From contig JAOTOL010001549.1 of NCBI GenBank assembly GCA_034440575.1, forward strand, positions 327,001 through 391,000: a stretch of 64,000 nucleotides of DNA. The letters run 5' to 3'. Position numbers and translations under genes: made by a program. The DNA comes from Imbricaverruca yamaguchii (taxonomy: Eukaryota > Arthropoda > Thecostraca > Neoverrucidae). The notes under the pieces were generated by a model that was not told the DNA's origin, ran no database searches, and was given only the letters and a program-made list of their open reading frames with translations. Position 1 is the first letter of the stretch. Every line of letters starts with the position of its first letter. Shown here piece by piece: positions 1 to 11,100 of this stretch.

Positions 1-957
1 CTGATCCGCAAAATAAATATGTTGTGCGACATGCCGTGGAAATTATATGACTTGATCTGAAATACATGCTTCAAATACTTTCTGCCTAGACCACGCCGCC
101 TGCCTCATAACCCATGCTAAACATAATAAAGCTGCTGGATCGGACGATATGCCTGCTAGGACCTTAGTTGAATGTGCTCTAGTTGTACCGGTTCTTCTTG
201 GCATCCTACTCAGGCGGTCTATGGAGCATTATGAAGAACCTGCCGATTGGCGAAATGCAAACGTTGTACCAATTTTCAAAAAGGGAAGCGTGAAGTGTGC
301 AGAAGCTAGAGGCCGGTCAGTGTGACCTGAATAGTGTGTAAGATACTATACGAACTGCTCAAAGAGACTGTTCCGACCCATCTAGATCGACACAACCTCT
401 TAGAGGACACTCACCATGGATCTCGATCTGGGAGATCTTGTGTAGCTAACCTACGGGAGTTATGGAGTGTATAACTAGAGAAGTAGACAATTTAAGTATG
501 ATAGCTGTCGGATACTTGTGCGGCTTGTGTGCTTTTGCAAAGCGTTGGATAAAGTTCCACACCGGCATTTAATTCACCAACTAGAGCAACATGGGCTCGA
601 TGTAAAAGTTCCCGGTTGGATTGAGGCATGTTAGGAGGACGGAAACAAAAGGTAGTATTAAATGGATGTAAATCTGAATGGAAGAATGTTCTGAATGAAG
701 TGCCACAGTGTTTTCTCGGTCGACTTTTCTGCATCATCTTTGTGAACCACATTGCGGTAGGGCTAAGGAATAGGGTGTTCAAATTTACTGATAACATCAA
801 GTTAGTGGGAGCGGCTAACAGTAGTGATCAATCTAAGAACATCCAACTAGACTCGGAAAACGTGAAAAGTGGGCTGATCAATGGCATATTTCTTTCAACA
901 TGTGACTAAAGTGTAAGGTTATGCATCTGGAGTCCGGGGGTGAGAATTTCAGATGTG

Positions 958-970
958 CAATGGGGGGTGG
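958..970 (+). repeat. Left target-site duplication of the SINE
   Basis: The 13 bases CAATGGGGGGTGG match 1155-1167 (CAATGGGAGGTGG) with one mismatch. Removing the SINE and one copy rejoins the LINE reading frame through C-A-M-G-G-G-E-L. Confidence 0.8.
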
Positions 971-1154
971 GGGCGGGGATGGCCGAGTGGTTAAGGTGTC
1001 GGGCTATGGGTACCAAAGGTCCCGGGCTCGACTCTAGCGCCACTCAGGACATTTCCCAATCCCGCGGCCCACCGGCGAAACAGTGTGGGCGACGCCATTA
1101 GCCGTGAATGTGCATAAAGTGTGTCGTGAATCAACCAATAAACAAACAAACAAT
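971..1154 (+). mobile_element. tRNA-derived SINE (family 1) inserted in the LINE
   Basis: The head is tRNA-like (Leu/Ser type): an A box in GGCCGAGTGGTTAAGG near 981-996 and a B box GGGCTCGACTC near 1023-1033. A body follows, ending in an A-rich tail of CCAATAAACAAACAAACAAT. It is flanked by a 13-bp direct repeat (958-970 and 1155-1167) with one mismatch, as expected for LINE-driven insertion. A second, inverted copy lies at 49064-49238 and shares the body, including the segment ACATTTCCCAATNCCGCGGC. It is a SINE and not a tRNA gene, because the cloverleaf 3' half is degenerate and the homology continues far past it. Confidence 0.85.
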
Positions 1155-1167
1155 CAATGGGAGGTGG
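1155..1167 (+). repeat. Right target-site duplication of the SINE
   Basis: Partner of 958-970; one mismatch in 13 bases. The single difference suggests a moderately old insertion. Confidence 0.8.
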
Positions 1168-1430
1168 TGAACTGGATGTTATTGAAGAGGGAAAAGACAA
1201 ACGTGTGTTGGTTTCACATGAACTTAAAGCAGAAATACTCTGAAATCTGAAGACATTCGAAACATTCCAGTTGGTGGGTTTGTAAGACGGCTTACATTTT
1301 CATTTCGGCGCTTGTACGGTCGTGGACCGGACCAGCCTACCAGACGGCTTGCCACAGCCGTCCGAAACAGGAGGCTGCGTGAAGCCCCCTGGACCGCGAC
1401 GGAACAAACAAGCCCATTCTGGTCGGGGAC

Positions 1431-1584
1431 GACACCGGGCACATCCATCGTCGACACCGGGCACACCCATCGTCGACACCGGGCACACCCATCGTCGACA
1501 CCGGGCACACCCATCGTCGACACCGGGCACACCCATCGTCAACACCGGGAACACCCATCGTCAACACCGGGAACACCCATCGTG
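1431..1584. repeat. 22-bp minisatellite, 7 copies
   Basis: Exactly seven head-to-tail 22-bp units with consensus GACACCGGGCACACCCATCG plus TC. The last two units share the variants AACACC and GGGAAC, so the array has a local subtype at its right end. The unit is not a multiple of three, so all three frames on both strands stay open across it; the 80-150 residue ORFs here are by-products. Confidence 0.95.
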
Positions 1585-1589
1585 AGTGG

Positions 1590-1598
1590 TATAAATAC
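1590..1598 (+). promoter_or_regulatory. TATA-box-like site upstream of a hairpin
   Basis: TATAAATA sits just after the 22-bp array and just before the hairpin at 1601-1633. It is a good match to a TATA box but no gene or LTR follows that I can identify, so function is speculative. Confidence 0.2.
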
Positions 1599-1600
1599 CG

Positions 1601-1633
1601 AATGTCATGCCGACAGGCAGTCGGCATGACATT
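1601..1633. repeat. Perfect 14-bp inverted repeat, 5-base loop
   Basis: AATGTCATGCCGAC (1601-1614) is followed by AGGCA and then its exact reverse complement GTCGGCATGACATT (1620-1633). It could form a cruciform or an RNA hairpin. No run of T follows, and in a eukaryotic context it is not called a terminator. Confidence 0.9.
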
Positions 1634-1639
1634 TAACAG

Positions 1640-2400
1640 AGGAGAGGATTCAACGGAGAACATTCGACGGGACCGCCAGGAAGCCACATTAGACGAAGTC
1701 GCTTGGAGTGGGTCGTGAGCTGTGCAGCGACGGAACCTTCGCGACACAGCTACTCCTGTCATGTGAGTGAACCTTGACCATGTACCACGCACCAATGTCC
1801 GTGATTTGACCCGCCCGTCACTGGTGACGTGAAATCGGTACGGCCCCGGTCAGCGGAGGGAGGATAAAATTATCCCTGGCGTGGGATCTTGAGAGGAATG
1901 GGAGGGAGCCATTAGAGCCAGCTGGACGTAGGTGGATGCGAGTGAAATGCGTGTGAGTGAAGCGTAAATGTTCGGCCCCGGAACGGGAATATAACCCAAT
2001 TAATAATTTTGTATCTACATGCGTCCGAAAAGAGGATAGGAGAGATTGTAAGGTGGTAGGTAGGGGTAAGGTTTCTTAGATTGCAAAGTGGTAGGATAGG
2101 CAAGGTTTCTTTTTGTTCCATTCATTGACTGCACCTGTGAAATATATAACTTGGAAAAGCGCATGCCATCATGAGTAAGTATTCCCTCATTCACCTCCAA
2201 AGGAGGGATGGGAAACGGAAGACGAACCTGGTCTCGAAAGGATGCTAAAGGAACACAGATCTGGCATGGCCCGTGTTAGTTAACCGCTCTGAAATATAAA
2301 GTACCACGGAGATATGTTGGGCCCCACGTCACCTTGCGGATAAACTGTACGAAGGACCAAAGTGGGCTTATTACCGGTCTCTTCCTCTCTGCCCCTCTGC
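1640..2400. other. No gene seen; one small tandem duplication
   Basis: No reading frame here resembles a known protein. A 35-bp direct duplication is visible at 2044-2078 and 2079-2113 (GATTGTAAGGTGGTAGGTAG and its relative, each ending in AAGGTTTCTT). Confidence 0.6.
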
Positions 2401-2415
2401 CTACCTTTCTTTTCA

Positions 2416-2417
<2 letters not shown>

Positions 2418-2458
<41 letters not shown>

Positions 2459-2690
2459 GCTCTCTTCTCTCTCCTCTCTCTTCACTATCTCTCTCTTTCT
2501 CTCCCTGTCTCTCCCTATCTCTCTCTCTTTCTATCCCTGTATCTTCCTATCTCTCCCCATCTCTCTCTCTCTTCTCTCTCTATCTCTTTCTCTCTTCCTT
2601 TCTCTCTCTCTCTCATTCTCTCTCTCTATCTATCTCTGTCTCTCTCTCTTTCTCTCTCTTTCTCTCCCAACCTCTCTCTTGGTAAAACAG
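2418..2690. repeat. CT-rich microsatellite tract
   Basis: Some 270 bases of almost pure pyrimidine on the + strand, starting with an uninterrupted (CT)n and continuing as imperfect CT, CTTT and CCTAT variants. The Ser/Leu ORFs on + and Glu/Arg ORFs on - are artefacts of this tract. Confidence 0.95.
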
Positions 2691-2736
2691 TAATGGCACA
2701 CCCTGCACCGGGATCTGAATTTGATTTTTTCTTTGA

Positions 2737-2835
2737 ATGTTGATTGGTTTATTACAATTTTGAGGTCCAAAATCCCAAGTTGGTGCTGTTAAGGAACGCC
2801 CAGAGCGCTGACCATTACACCATCAAATGCACTGA
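2737..2835 (-). mobile_element. Possible tRNA-headed SINE fragment
   Basis: The minus strand reads GATGGTGTAATGGTCAGCGC near 2828-2809, which resembles the 5' half of a Glu/Val-type tRNA with its A box. It ends after about 80 bases with AATAAACCAATCAA, a tail like those of the other SINE family. No convincing B box is visible, so it may be a truncated or chance match. Confidence 0.35.
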
Positions 2836-2839
2836 GTGC

Positions 2840-4300
2840 GATTAGGAATTAGATAGTGAACTAATTTTGGGTTCGTCTATTGCTCAATGTAAAGCTAGCC
2901 GGCAAAACAGGACAGGACAGACCCGATTACCGACTGTAGCGGATAACGTGAGATGAACTACACATTTTAGTGAGGAGCTGGTTTGCAAGCCGCTCTTCCA
3001 TTGGATATAAATTTCGTGGGCACCAAACGCGAATCACGAATTTCCTCCGCTTCCTTATCTTCGGAGGAGACGGAGGATGGGTGATAAAAGACGGGAAATA
3101 ACGAAACACTGTTGCTTGAACCCCTGGGAAAGCGTGCCGGAAAGACTGGACAAGTCACAGGCAGCTGGATAACTTGAGTATTTGTGGGCCGCAAATCCTT
3201 TCCGGCCCGGTGACCCCGGAGCACGGAAGAGCATCCCGAGTGTGGCCAGACCCGACGGGGCCGATAGGTAAGCTCGCGAGCAGCGGCGCCAAATTTTGGT
3301 TCGGGATGAAACACTGTGTGCACAGCTTTAGGTAGAACAGCCGAAAACGGCCAGGTTGGTTTCCTACCCCGTCACAGTTATTCAGTAGGCCTGGACCTCT
3401 TGATTGTATCACAGGCGGGAAAGATGAAGCTTGACATTCCGTAAGCCTCCAAAGGTAGGACAGGCAAGTGATTGTGTGGGTCTCCCTACATGACCCAAGG
3501 CAGGATAGGTTAGAAAGACGACTGGGAGAACGCACTACCGATTTGTGGTTCAGGACCACCTGTAGATGTGGATTCAGATCGCACGTTTCAGCATGCAAGT
3601 TCCGTCAGGGCATCGACTGACTTAAAGTTAGGTAAGCCGGCCATTAATACCCAAGCGCAGACATAATACCTAAACAGAAACTAACGGAATGTCGCAGTCC
3701 AGTGTTATCGAGCCTTCAAGGCAGTAGCGTAAATAATAGTCTTCCATGCACAACCAACAGAGTCGCGTTAGTCGGTCACAGTTGTGGACCTAAGCACGGG
3801 TAATCAACATTTAACTTCGGGCTAGGGAGCCATAGGCAACGCCCTGAAAAAGTAAGACTCGCTGGACGTTCACATACCACTGGAGGGAAAGAAATGGCCG
3901 GCCAAACACGTACATTTTGCATTAATGGGGCGAACGTTCGGAATGAAAGGGAATGAATGTAAGTTTGCATAACCTAGCTGAAGGTAATTAAGTACAAGTT
4001 GGGGCTGTTTGGGGCCCAGTGTGTGCATGCAGTTGTCAGAAACGCATCGTTGTCAAAATGTTGACACAGGATAATTACCTAGGTCCGCAAATTACAAGTC
4101 CGGCGACCTGTGTGAGCTCTGCTGGCGGAGGAATGGCGGGAAATAAGAGGGATTCCAGTACATAAGAGGGCCCAGAAGCTGGACAACCGCCGGTGATGGA
4201 CGAATTCCAACTCCTATGTCGACCCATAACCCTTATATCCCTCCTGTCCAGCCACACGTTTTCCCTAGCCTTCCCTAGCGCCACGACCAAGCTAGGTTCA
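2840..4300. other. No supported gene
   Basis: Mixed-composition sequence with only short, unrecognisable frames. Nothing repeated elsewhere in the window was noticed. Confidence 0.5.
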
Positions 4301-4332
4301 CTCACGAATGGAAATGTTGACAGTGAGAAACC

Positions 4333-4720
4333 TGGCCTCGCTATATAAATTCGTGGTAGGGTTGACAAGTACCGGGCGCCGACATGACAGACAAGACGAC
4401 TCCAGGCCAACTACAAGACTTGCAAACTCCAAGACAAAACGACGAAGACCATCACAGCGACTAAACGACCGAAGAAAATCAAGATGGACACACTACAAGA
4501 TGGAGACGATAACATCCCCACGTCTGTCAGAAATAGTCAACCAGTCCCCCCCCCCCTTTTTAGACAAAACCACACAATACTTCCTCGTTTCACCTTCCCC
4601 CAGACTGACCCCACACCGGAACCCGCCGGTCTACACTTGCACTCCAAAACGTGAGGTGGCAAGACCGACGAAAAGACTAACGAAACCTCCTCCACTACAC
4701 ATCCCCTCCACAGACTGACC
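4333..4720 (+). promoter_or_regulatory. Promoter-like TATA site followed by a leader and a short ORF
   Basis: TATATAAATT at about 4341-4350 is followed by an A/C-rich stretch like an untranslated leader. An ATG at 4484 in strong context (A at -3, G at +4) opens a 57-codon frame that crosses a run of ten C at about 4548. A different frame (4308-4718) stays open for 136 codons and is rich in Pro, Arg and Thr. Neither product is recognised. The arrangement is like the LTR/leader junction of a retrotransposon, but I found no matching second LTR. Confidence 0.2.
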
Positions 4721-4979
4721 TGGCCCCGACCTCGCCACCCTACAGTTCATTAGGTTCATTAGGGCGTTCGATGGTAATTTGCGCGCCGATGTTGCCAGGC
4801 CCACATGCCTTGCTGGGGCTAATCAGCTTCAAAGCAGCTCTGACGCCCCCCGGGCACGTGACATTGAGGTAGGAAATTCAGTACATACGTCGGCGCACTG
4901 GGTACATTGTTGGACTTCGGTTCGATTCATTTTGCCGCAAATACATTGTCGAGGACGCAGGCTCGTCCCTTGTCGTCGG

Positions 4980-5560
4980 GGATGAGAACGTTGTTTAGGT
5001 CATGTAGTGCCGGTGAAATCCCAGACTTCTTATCCGACCGAGAACCGCGGCTGATCTCAGACAGACTGAAGCTCTCGACGACGACAGCGTGTCTGCGGCG
5101 GGCCGCTCGAACCGACCGACACGGCAGCTGCGATGTTCGGCAGCGCTGCGTCGTCGGCGAGGAGGAGACAAGCCGTCACGATGACGGCGGCACGGCCCAG
5201 CCGGATCAGCGGCGTGTCGGCGGGCCGGCCGGGTCCGGGAGGCGCAACGGCGACGACGGTGAGCGAACGGCGCGGGCGGTGCTCGACGATGCCACCGCAG
5301 AAGTCCCCGGAAAGGCGCCTTTGGCTGAACAACCCGTCGAGTAGAGCGATCGTGTGCCCTGCTCCCGCAGGGGCGCCTTTTCCCGGTCCGAGGGGCGCCA
5401 CCCTTGCATGGAGCTGGGGCACACGGCCCCGGTGTCCTAGCCCCTTGCTGGAGTGCTTGGCGCTGGTAATGTTGCCACCGACTGCATGAGTGGAATCTCT
5501 TCCTATTGAGGGGAGGGAGGGGGCGCGGTCTTGAAGGAGTTTGCTTGCCATCCTTTACAC
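4980..5560. other. GC- and CpG-rich block
   Basis: Clearly richer in G, C and CpG than its surroundings, with many CGGC, CGCC and CGACG words. It holds several overlapping Arg/Pro/Ala-rich ORFs on both strands, typical of few stop codons in GC-rich DNA. It could be a CpG island, but no adjacent first exon is seen. Its right part is one arm of the repeat at 5309-5602. Confidence 0.5.
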
Positions 5561-5602
5561 TCAATGCCCCCGGCCCCGATCTTACCTATCTGGTCAAACA
5601 TG
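5309..5602 (+). repeat. Diverged ~300-bp direct repeat, copy 1
   Basis: Aligns by eye with 5736-6036 through ordered blocks: TGGCTGAA, then CCCCGGTGTC, GCTGGAGTGC, ATTGAGGG, GGCGGTCT or GCGCGGTCTT, GAGTTTGCTT and CTGGTC. Copy 1 is much more GC-rich than copy 2, so the copies have drifted differently. Confidence 0.75.
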
Positions 5603-5735
5603 AGTGAGAGAAGAAGAAAACTTGATTTTCAGGTTGATAATGTTAGGCAGGACATAGTTGCCTGGTGTCGGGAGCGGATCCGGCAGGTTTCATGGACAGC
5701 ACTCGTCTAGAGGTGCGTCACTTGCGAAAGCCTCT

Positions 5736-6036
5736 GAAGGGATGCTTCTGGCTGAAAAATCCGTTGAGCACTCGAGGGTGGGGTGCACTGAATTCTCTCC
5801 CGGTAGGGGAGAGGTTTTCCATTTAGAGCAGCACCACTTTTCTATGAGGCAGGGTGCAGTTTTTTGTGGGGGGGTGCAGCACATGTCCCCGGTGTCACCA
5901 TGGCTGGAGTGCGTGAGACTGGAATTGTTGTAGCACGATGCACGAGTGTAGAATGCCCTTCATTGAGGGTGAGGGCGGTCTCAAACGAGTTTGCTTCGCA
6001 TTCATTCCGTTCAACACTTACTGGTCCAATGTGAAA
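5736..6036 (+). repeat. Diverged ~300-bp direct repeat, copy 2
   Basis: Partner of 5309-5602, spaced about 430 bp start to start. Frames inside are not conserved between the copies, which argues against coding. Confidence 0.75.
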
Positions 6037-6044
6037 CTCAGCAA

Positions 6045-7105
6045 CTTTGGTGCTCACCCTCTCCGCCAAAAATATAGGGAACTCTACACTTGCTTCGCCG
6101 GCATTATTGTCAACTGTCGCGTGCTGCGTTCTGCAGTGCGACTGTGGATTTTGCTCGTATGCATTTACTCTCAAATTTTTCACAATACTGCTCATGCTAC
6201 ATGCATGCTACATGCACAATACTGAGCTACGCTGCAAAATGATTAACCATTCTTTCTAAAATTGCGTTAACTTTTTCTTCTTGCCGTGATTTGTACTTTA
6301 ATTATTTGTCTTCCTCTTTAGTTCGTAGTCGATTTGGCAAAAATGACTCCTTATTGTCGAAGTAACTTTTCGCATTATACTTTAAGCAAACATGCCATAA
6401 TGCGAGATTGTGAGCAGTAAAAGCATCATATTTAGCAGCGTTCTGGATTTGCCCTTGACAACAAAATCATCCAAGGAACTGCTGTGTGTTTGATATGTTG
6501 CTTCATAGTTCCGCTTACTGACGAAGGGTACTTTCAGGAGTTTAATGGTAATATATTTGTCCCCAGCATTCGAAGTCTGGTCTGATGTGACTCTCTAGAA
6601 TCTAACCTCTGGTATCCACCTGGGCAACGCAGAAAACTGAAAGTTGGTTAGAAGATGTAAACTGGAACTTTAGGTAACGCCCTAAAATGTCGGCACACTA
6701 GGGCAAAGGATTTGTATGTTGCGCACAAAAAGCAGCCGGATATGGGGAGAAGGCGAGCCTCTCCCTTCGCACCGAATGGAAATAGAGTTGGATCTTGGGA
6801 TTATTAATTGGTACAACCTGATAGAATAAGTTTGCCAACTATGTCTCCGATGGTTCGAAATGATAAACAGAAAATTAGAGAAATTCGACATTAGCCATAG
6901 TAACCGTAACAGCTCATAGGACCACCATGTGCAAGGATACTTTGAATGTGATACGTTCCTTCCGGTTTATTGGTCACGTTTTCTAAATTGCTTGCTGCAT
7001 TCTGGTTGGCTTCCATTATTGCCTCTCTTGATACTTTTCCCTGCTGCTGTACCGCTGTGTTGTTCCGCAGGCCTCCACCATCCAACTCTGAGTCCCTGAA
7101 CTAGT
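6045..7105. other. No gene seen
   Basis: AT-richer sequence with no frame above 100 codons and no recognisable repeat apart from a tiny CATGCTACATG duplication near 6190-6210. Confidence 0.5.
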
Positions 7106-7299
7106 AGCAGCACAGCAGACTCTGCATCGGCGCTTCCGACGTCAGTTCCACCACTCGCTGCACCGTCGATGTCGACCTGAGCCCCTGTGTGCCATTCACG
7201 GGCTTCCCAGCCAGCTGCTAAATGTCGTGCACCGGTGCTGTTGACATTGGTTTCTGCATGCCCCAGATCAGCGCCACTGACATCAGCGCCTCCATGCCC

Positions 7300-8115
7300 T
7301 GCGCTGGTACTCCAGATGTCAGCTCCTGTGTGTCATGTATCCGTGTTCCCGGTGTCAGCCCCTGTGTTATGTATCCGTGTTCCAGGTATCAGCTTCTGTG
7401 TGTCATGTACCGGTGCTCCAGGTATCAGCTTCTGTGTGTCATGTACCGGTGCTCCAGGTATCAGCTTCTGTGTGTCATGTACCGGTAGTCGCGGTGTCAG
7501 CTCCTGTGTGTATGTACCGGTGGTCGCGGTGTCAGCTCCTGTGTGTATGTACCGGTGGTCGCGGTGTCAGCTCCTGTGTGTATGTACCGGTGGTCGCGGT
7601 GTCAGCTCCTGTGTGTATGTACCGGTGGTCGCGGTGTCAGCTCCTGTGTGTATGTACCGGTGGTCGCGGTGTCAGTCCGTGTGTTGTGCTGGTCGCGGTG
7701 TCAGCTCCTGTTTGTTGTACCGGTGGTGGGTGTGCTCCTGTGTGTTGTACCGGTGCTCCAGGTATCGCTTCTGTGTGTATGTACCGGTGATCCCGGTATC
7801 AGCCCTGTGTGTATGTACCGGTGGTCGCGGTGTCAGCTCCTGTGTGTATGCACCGGTGGTGCAGTGTCAGCCTGTGTGTATGTACCGGTGGTCGCGGTGT
7901 CAGCTCCTGTGTGTATGTACCGGTGGTCGCGGTGTCAGCTCCTGTGTGTATGTACCGGTGGTCGCGGTGTCAGCTCCTGTGTGTATGTACCGGTGGTCGC
8001 GGTGTCAGCTCCTGTGTGTATGTACCGGTGGTCGCGGTGTCAGCTCCTGTGTGTATGTACCGGTGGTCGCGGTGTCAGCTCCTGTGTGTATGTACCGGTG
8101 GTCGCGGTGTCAGCT
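7300..8115. repeat. 35/36-bp minisatellite
   Basis: The right two thirds are nearly perfect 35-bp units (GGTCGCGGTGTCAGCTCCTG followed by TGTGTATGTACCGGT). The left part is an older 36-bp form (GCTCCAGGTATCAGCTTCTG followed by TGTGTCATGTACCGGT), and still more diverged units reach back to about 7110. A short block of shortened, variant units interrupts at about 7675-7870. Because 35 is not a multiple of three, all three + frames stay open; the 333- and 191-residue Cys/Val-rich frames are not evidence of a gene. Confidence 0.95.
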
Positions 8116-11100
8116 TGAGCACCTTCAGCAGCTAGGAAAATCTGCATTTTTAATTTCTACGCCACATAAGTCAAGAACAAGTTATTGATGCGTACATTCC
8201 AAACACATTTCTGAAGACAGTCAGCAGCTTCATTCTTCCAGAGATATCGGGCAGCAAGTGTAAGCCGGCTAGAGGCCATCCGAAAAAAACGCCGACGATT
8301 CTGCGGATTGCAGATTCTCCGGTCACAGTCCGTGCCCCAAATACCTACTAATGTGTTGTCCTCACATACAATAAATGCCAATCGCGTGGTTTTGTCCAAA
8401 GGCGTTGCCAATAAATCATGCAGGCGGGATCATGAGAAACATTAATGCGAAGGTTAGTACTCCTATTGACCATGTGAAAATATCCCAGGTGCGCCATTGA
8501 GGAAACTTTCCATTATCACGTCGCCATCTTGGAGCCATCGGTGCGGTCTGAATCGATATGTAATTGTGGCGGCCCAGTTATCATGTTAAAACGCGTACAG
8601 CTTTTTGAAATATCTTACCCATTCATTTTGCCGAATGTGCCCATTGCATAATATGCAAATTGGTTAATTGGCTGTGGGACATAACAGGATATGCCAAGTG
8701 TACCATAACATAATACAAGAAATCCAGATGATGTTAAAGTGAAATGCACCGAACTGGTAAGCCTTGTTGTCGTTTCCTCTCCTGTATGCGCTCCTGATAT
8801 GACTAGGCTCAAAATAATCATTTTCGTAGGTAAGGAAGATAGTATGAGCAGCTTAATCTCAACTTAAAGCGCCTAACACCAAACGATTAAACGATTCAAA
8901 TGCGAGTGCTGTTCCTTTAAATGTTGCAGGCGTTTGTCGGAAGTACAACCAAATATCCGCTCTTGTAACCACCTCTGGTATGGTTGTCAAGTAAAAATTT
9001 CGGTGCGAAGCAAACGAATGATAGGAAAATCACCGAATTTCACGACGCTCTGACAAAGATTTGCAGGCAGGATAAAAACCGGCAGGATAAAAATAGGCAA
9101 GATACAAACCAAAAGGAAGGCGGAATCCGCCCCTCCCCATCCTCTACCGGAATGGGGCTAAGTCTACGGAATGGGGCTAAGTCTACGGAATGGGGCTAAG
9201 TATACGCCGTGGGTCCGCGAGTCCGCTTACCAACAGGCGTGAAATAAACTAGTTTGTTTCCTCGTGTGGGGCCTTTTTCAACGATATTGCATCATTCTCC
9301 AGCGAGGGAAGTGCAGGGAGGCAACACGCTCCTCCGGCGAGGGAAGTGCTTTGGTTTGGTTCTTGATGTGCCTGTCTTGCATGTATGTATGTAAGTACCT
9401 GTGCACCTGATGTAGCTGTGTGGGATTTTCGCAGATACCGTAATTAATTATAGTACAAAACGAATCGTGACTCCATGTATCGTTTGTGTCGCAGTGTTCT
9501 CAGGAGGTAACCTTTTCATCAATAAGATTGTGTCATTCTCATTTGATGACCTTGGACACTTGGAAAAGCATGGCTGGTGTCGTGTGGTAGTTTCAGAGAC
9601 TGTGTAGAGGGTCAAACCGTACATGGTCCAACGAAACTTGTGGTTGTCCGCAGATAACTTTTGAACTTACCATGGTCTTAGGGAAGCGCCTCCGGCCTTA
9701 TATGAGTAAAAGGAGTCTTTAAACTGTTTCTGAGGGTACCATCATAAATGCTACATCATATATGGAGCTTGACTGGAAATTATCTCCATTGTTTTGCCTT
9801 GCTCCGAGTGTAAGATGCTTCTTCACTGCTTGGATAATGCTTGGTGGGGTTGGGGAGCGCAGCAGAACCTTCACTTTGTAATCTAACAAGACATGTCATT
9901 CCATTCTATCTCCACCCACGGAGTGTGCGCATATGTTACAGCTTACTGTGGTGCTCGAAATATCGAGCAAGGAAAAGAGTCCGTGGAATCGCGGTATTTT
10001 ACTTGCGAGCCATATCATGTGGCGTCCCAAGCCTGCTTAACAGGGCTGGTCTGTTAGCTGACGTTGGAATTGAAGCAAGCATGTGCTGATGCAATCACTT
10101 GCATTGCTACCTAGAAGGTCACGCTCGGAATTCAGGCGACACATAAATTGCAGCAACAGGACGACGAAACATTCTGCAATCAAAAGAAGGCTACAACGGA
10201 AAAGCACCGCCAGCCAGCTCTGACCCATGTATTCCAGTATAGCTGACACTAGACGGCAACAGGTGCTTCCCGAACTCAGGGTAAGTCTTCACATCAATAG
10301 TACGGCTTTTTGCACAGGGGACCTATACTTTGGCTTGGCTTGCTTCACTGTTACGAGATCTCCAACGAAGTCCGCACGCTGTCGGTCGTCAGCTTGTGTT
10401 CATTCACAACACTTCTCGACAGCTACAGGAAACTGCATCGCACAAATGCGACTGGAAGCTGCACAAAAGGATTTCTCAGAAAATGGGTGAATGTGGAGCA
10501 GACAAGTTATGTTCAACTTCTCCGGAACAGGAACCGCTTAGTGTGGTAAATACAAATGCAGTCTATAATGGGCGCCAAACGACCCTGTATTTGGCGAGCC
10601 CTTAAACCCAATCAATCAAGGCGATCAATAGTTTGTGAGCGTCGTAATACGCAATGCATAATTTCCATCCCGCGCCCACTTATATTTTGTATCGAAGACG
10701 AAACATTCACCACCAGTGCCAATTTTGTAACTACCATTAGCGAAATTGGAAGGGGGCAGCGGTGTTCTCTCCACCATGCATCCATTTCACCTACTATCAC
10801 TTTTCGTCACAATGTCGGTGGTGAAGTCCTCGCACACATCCACGTTATCGGCACACATAAGCTGACTCTGATCAGCTCCGCCACGTGTAGGCACACGTAA
10901 GCTGACTGATCAGCTCTGCCGCGAGTTCGATGCTTACAGCTTGTATCTAGCGAGGGCAATGCTGGTCTTGCAACATGTTAACTACTCAATGACTTCAGAT
11001 GGCAGGCCCGCCAGAGAGCTGGAGTCCGGCTGTGGTAATGTTATCGGTAACACTTGAACTGCAATGTCCATGCACTATATCCGTCAGTAGGACAGATTGC

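Larger units (their letters stand above)
100..1245 (+). mobile_element. Decayed CR1/jockey-type LINE, reverse transcriptase part of ORF2
   Basis: Broken translation gives the hallmarks of a non-LTR reverse transcriptase in the right order. They are a KAAG-DD-PAR start near 136, NVVPIFKKGS near 260-295, a KVPHRHLIHQLEQHG stretch near 550-600, then VVLNGCKSEWKNVL near 650-690, a degraded palm region (LVPQ-like, then FTDNIKLV where active copies have F-A-D-D), and KVMHLESG near 920. The frame is cut by several stops and shifts, so the copy is dead. It is split by a SINE at 971-1154 and resumes with MGGGELDVIEEGKD. The homology is lost near 1245, before the usual C-terminal part and tail. Family membership comes from motif order known for CR1/jockey/L2-like elements; the exact clade is not settled. 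Confidence 0.85.

Noticed and set aside
971..1045. tRNA-Leu/Ser gene
   Set aside because: Homology extends through a SINE body to an A-rich tail and target-site duplications; no proper acceptor stem.
991..1200. Shared minus/plus protein similarity with 49008-49277 (YAHSRL...RRWAA)
   Set aside because: Explained entirely by the SINE family 1 copies read in the antisense frame.
1601..1633. Rho-independent terminator
   Set aside because: The hairpin has no T-run and the context is eukaryotic.
2334..2693. Ser/Leu-rich 119-codon frame
   Set aside because: CT microsatellite.
3155..3323. Possible LTR primer-binding site (TGGCGCC on the minus strand near 3290)
   Set aside because: No matching LTR pair or downstream gag/pol; a seven-base match is too short.
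4995..5564. 189-codon minus-strand frame and its overlaps
   Set aside because: GC-rich block with few stop codons; frames on both strands equally open and unrecognised.
7187..8188. 333-codon Cys/Val-rich frame
   Set aside because: Produced by the 35/36-bp minisatellite; all three + frames are open and the frame shifts between unit types.
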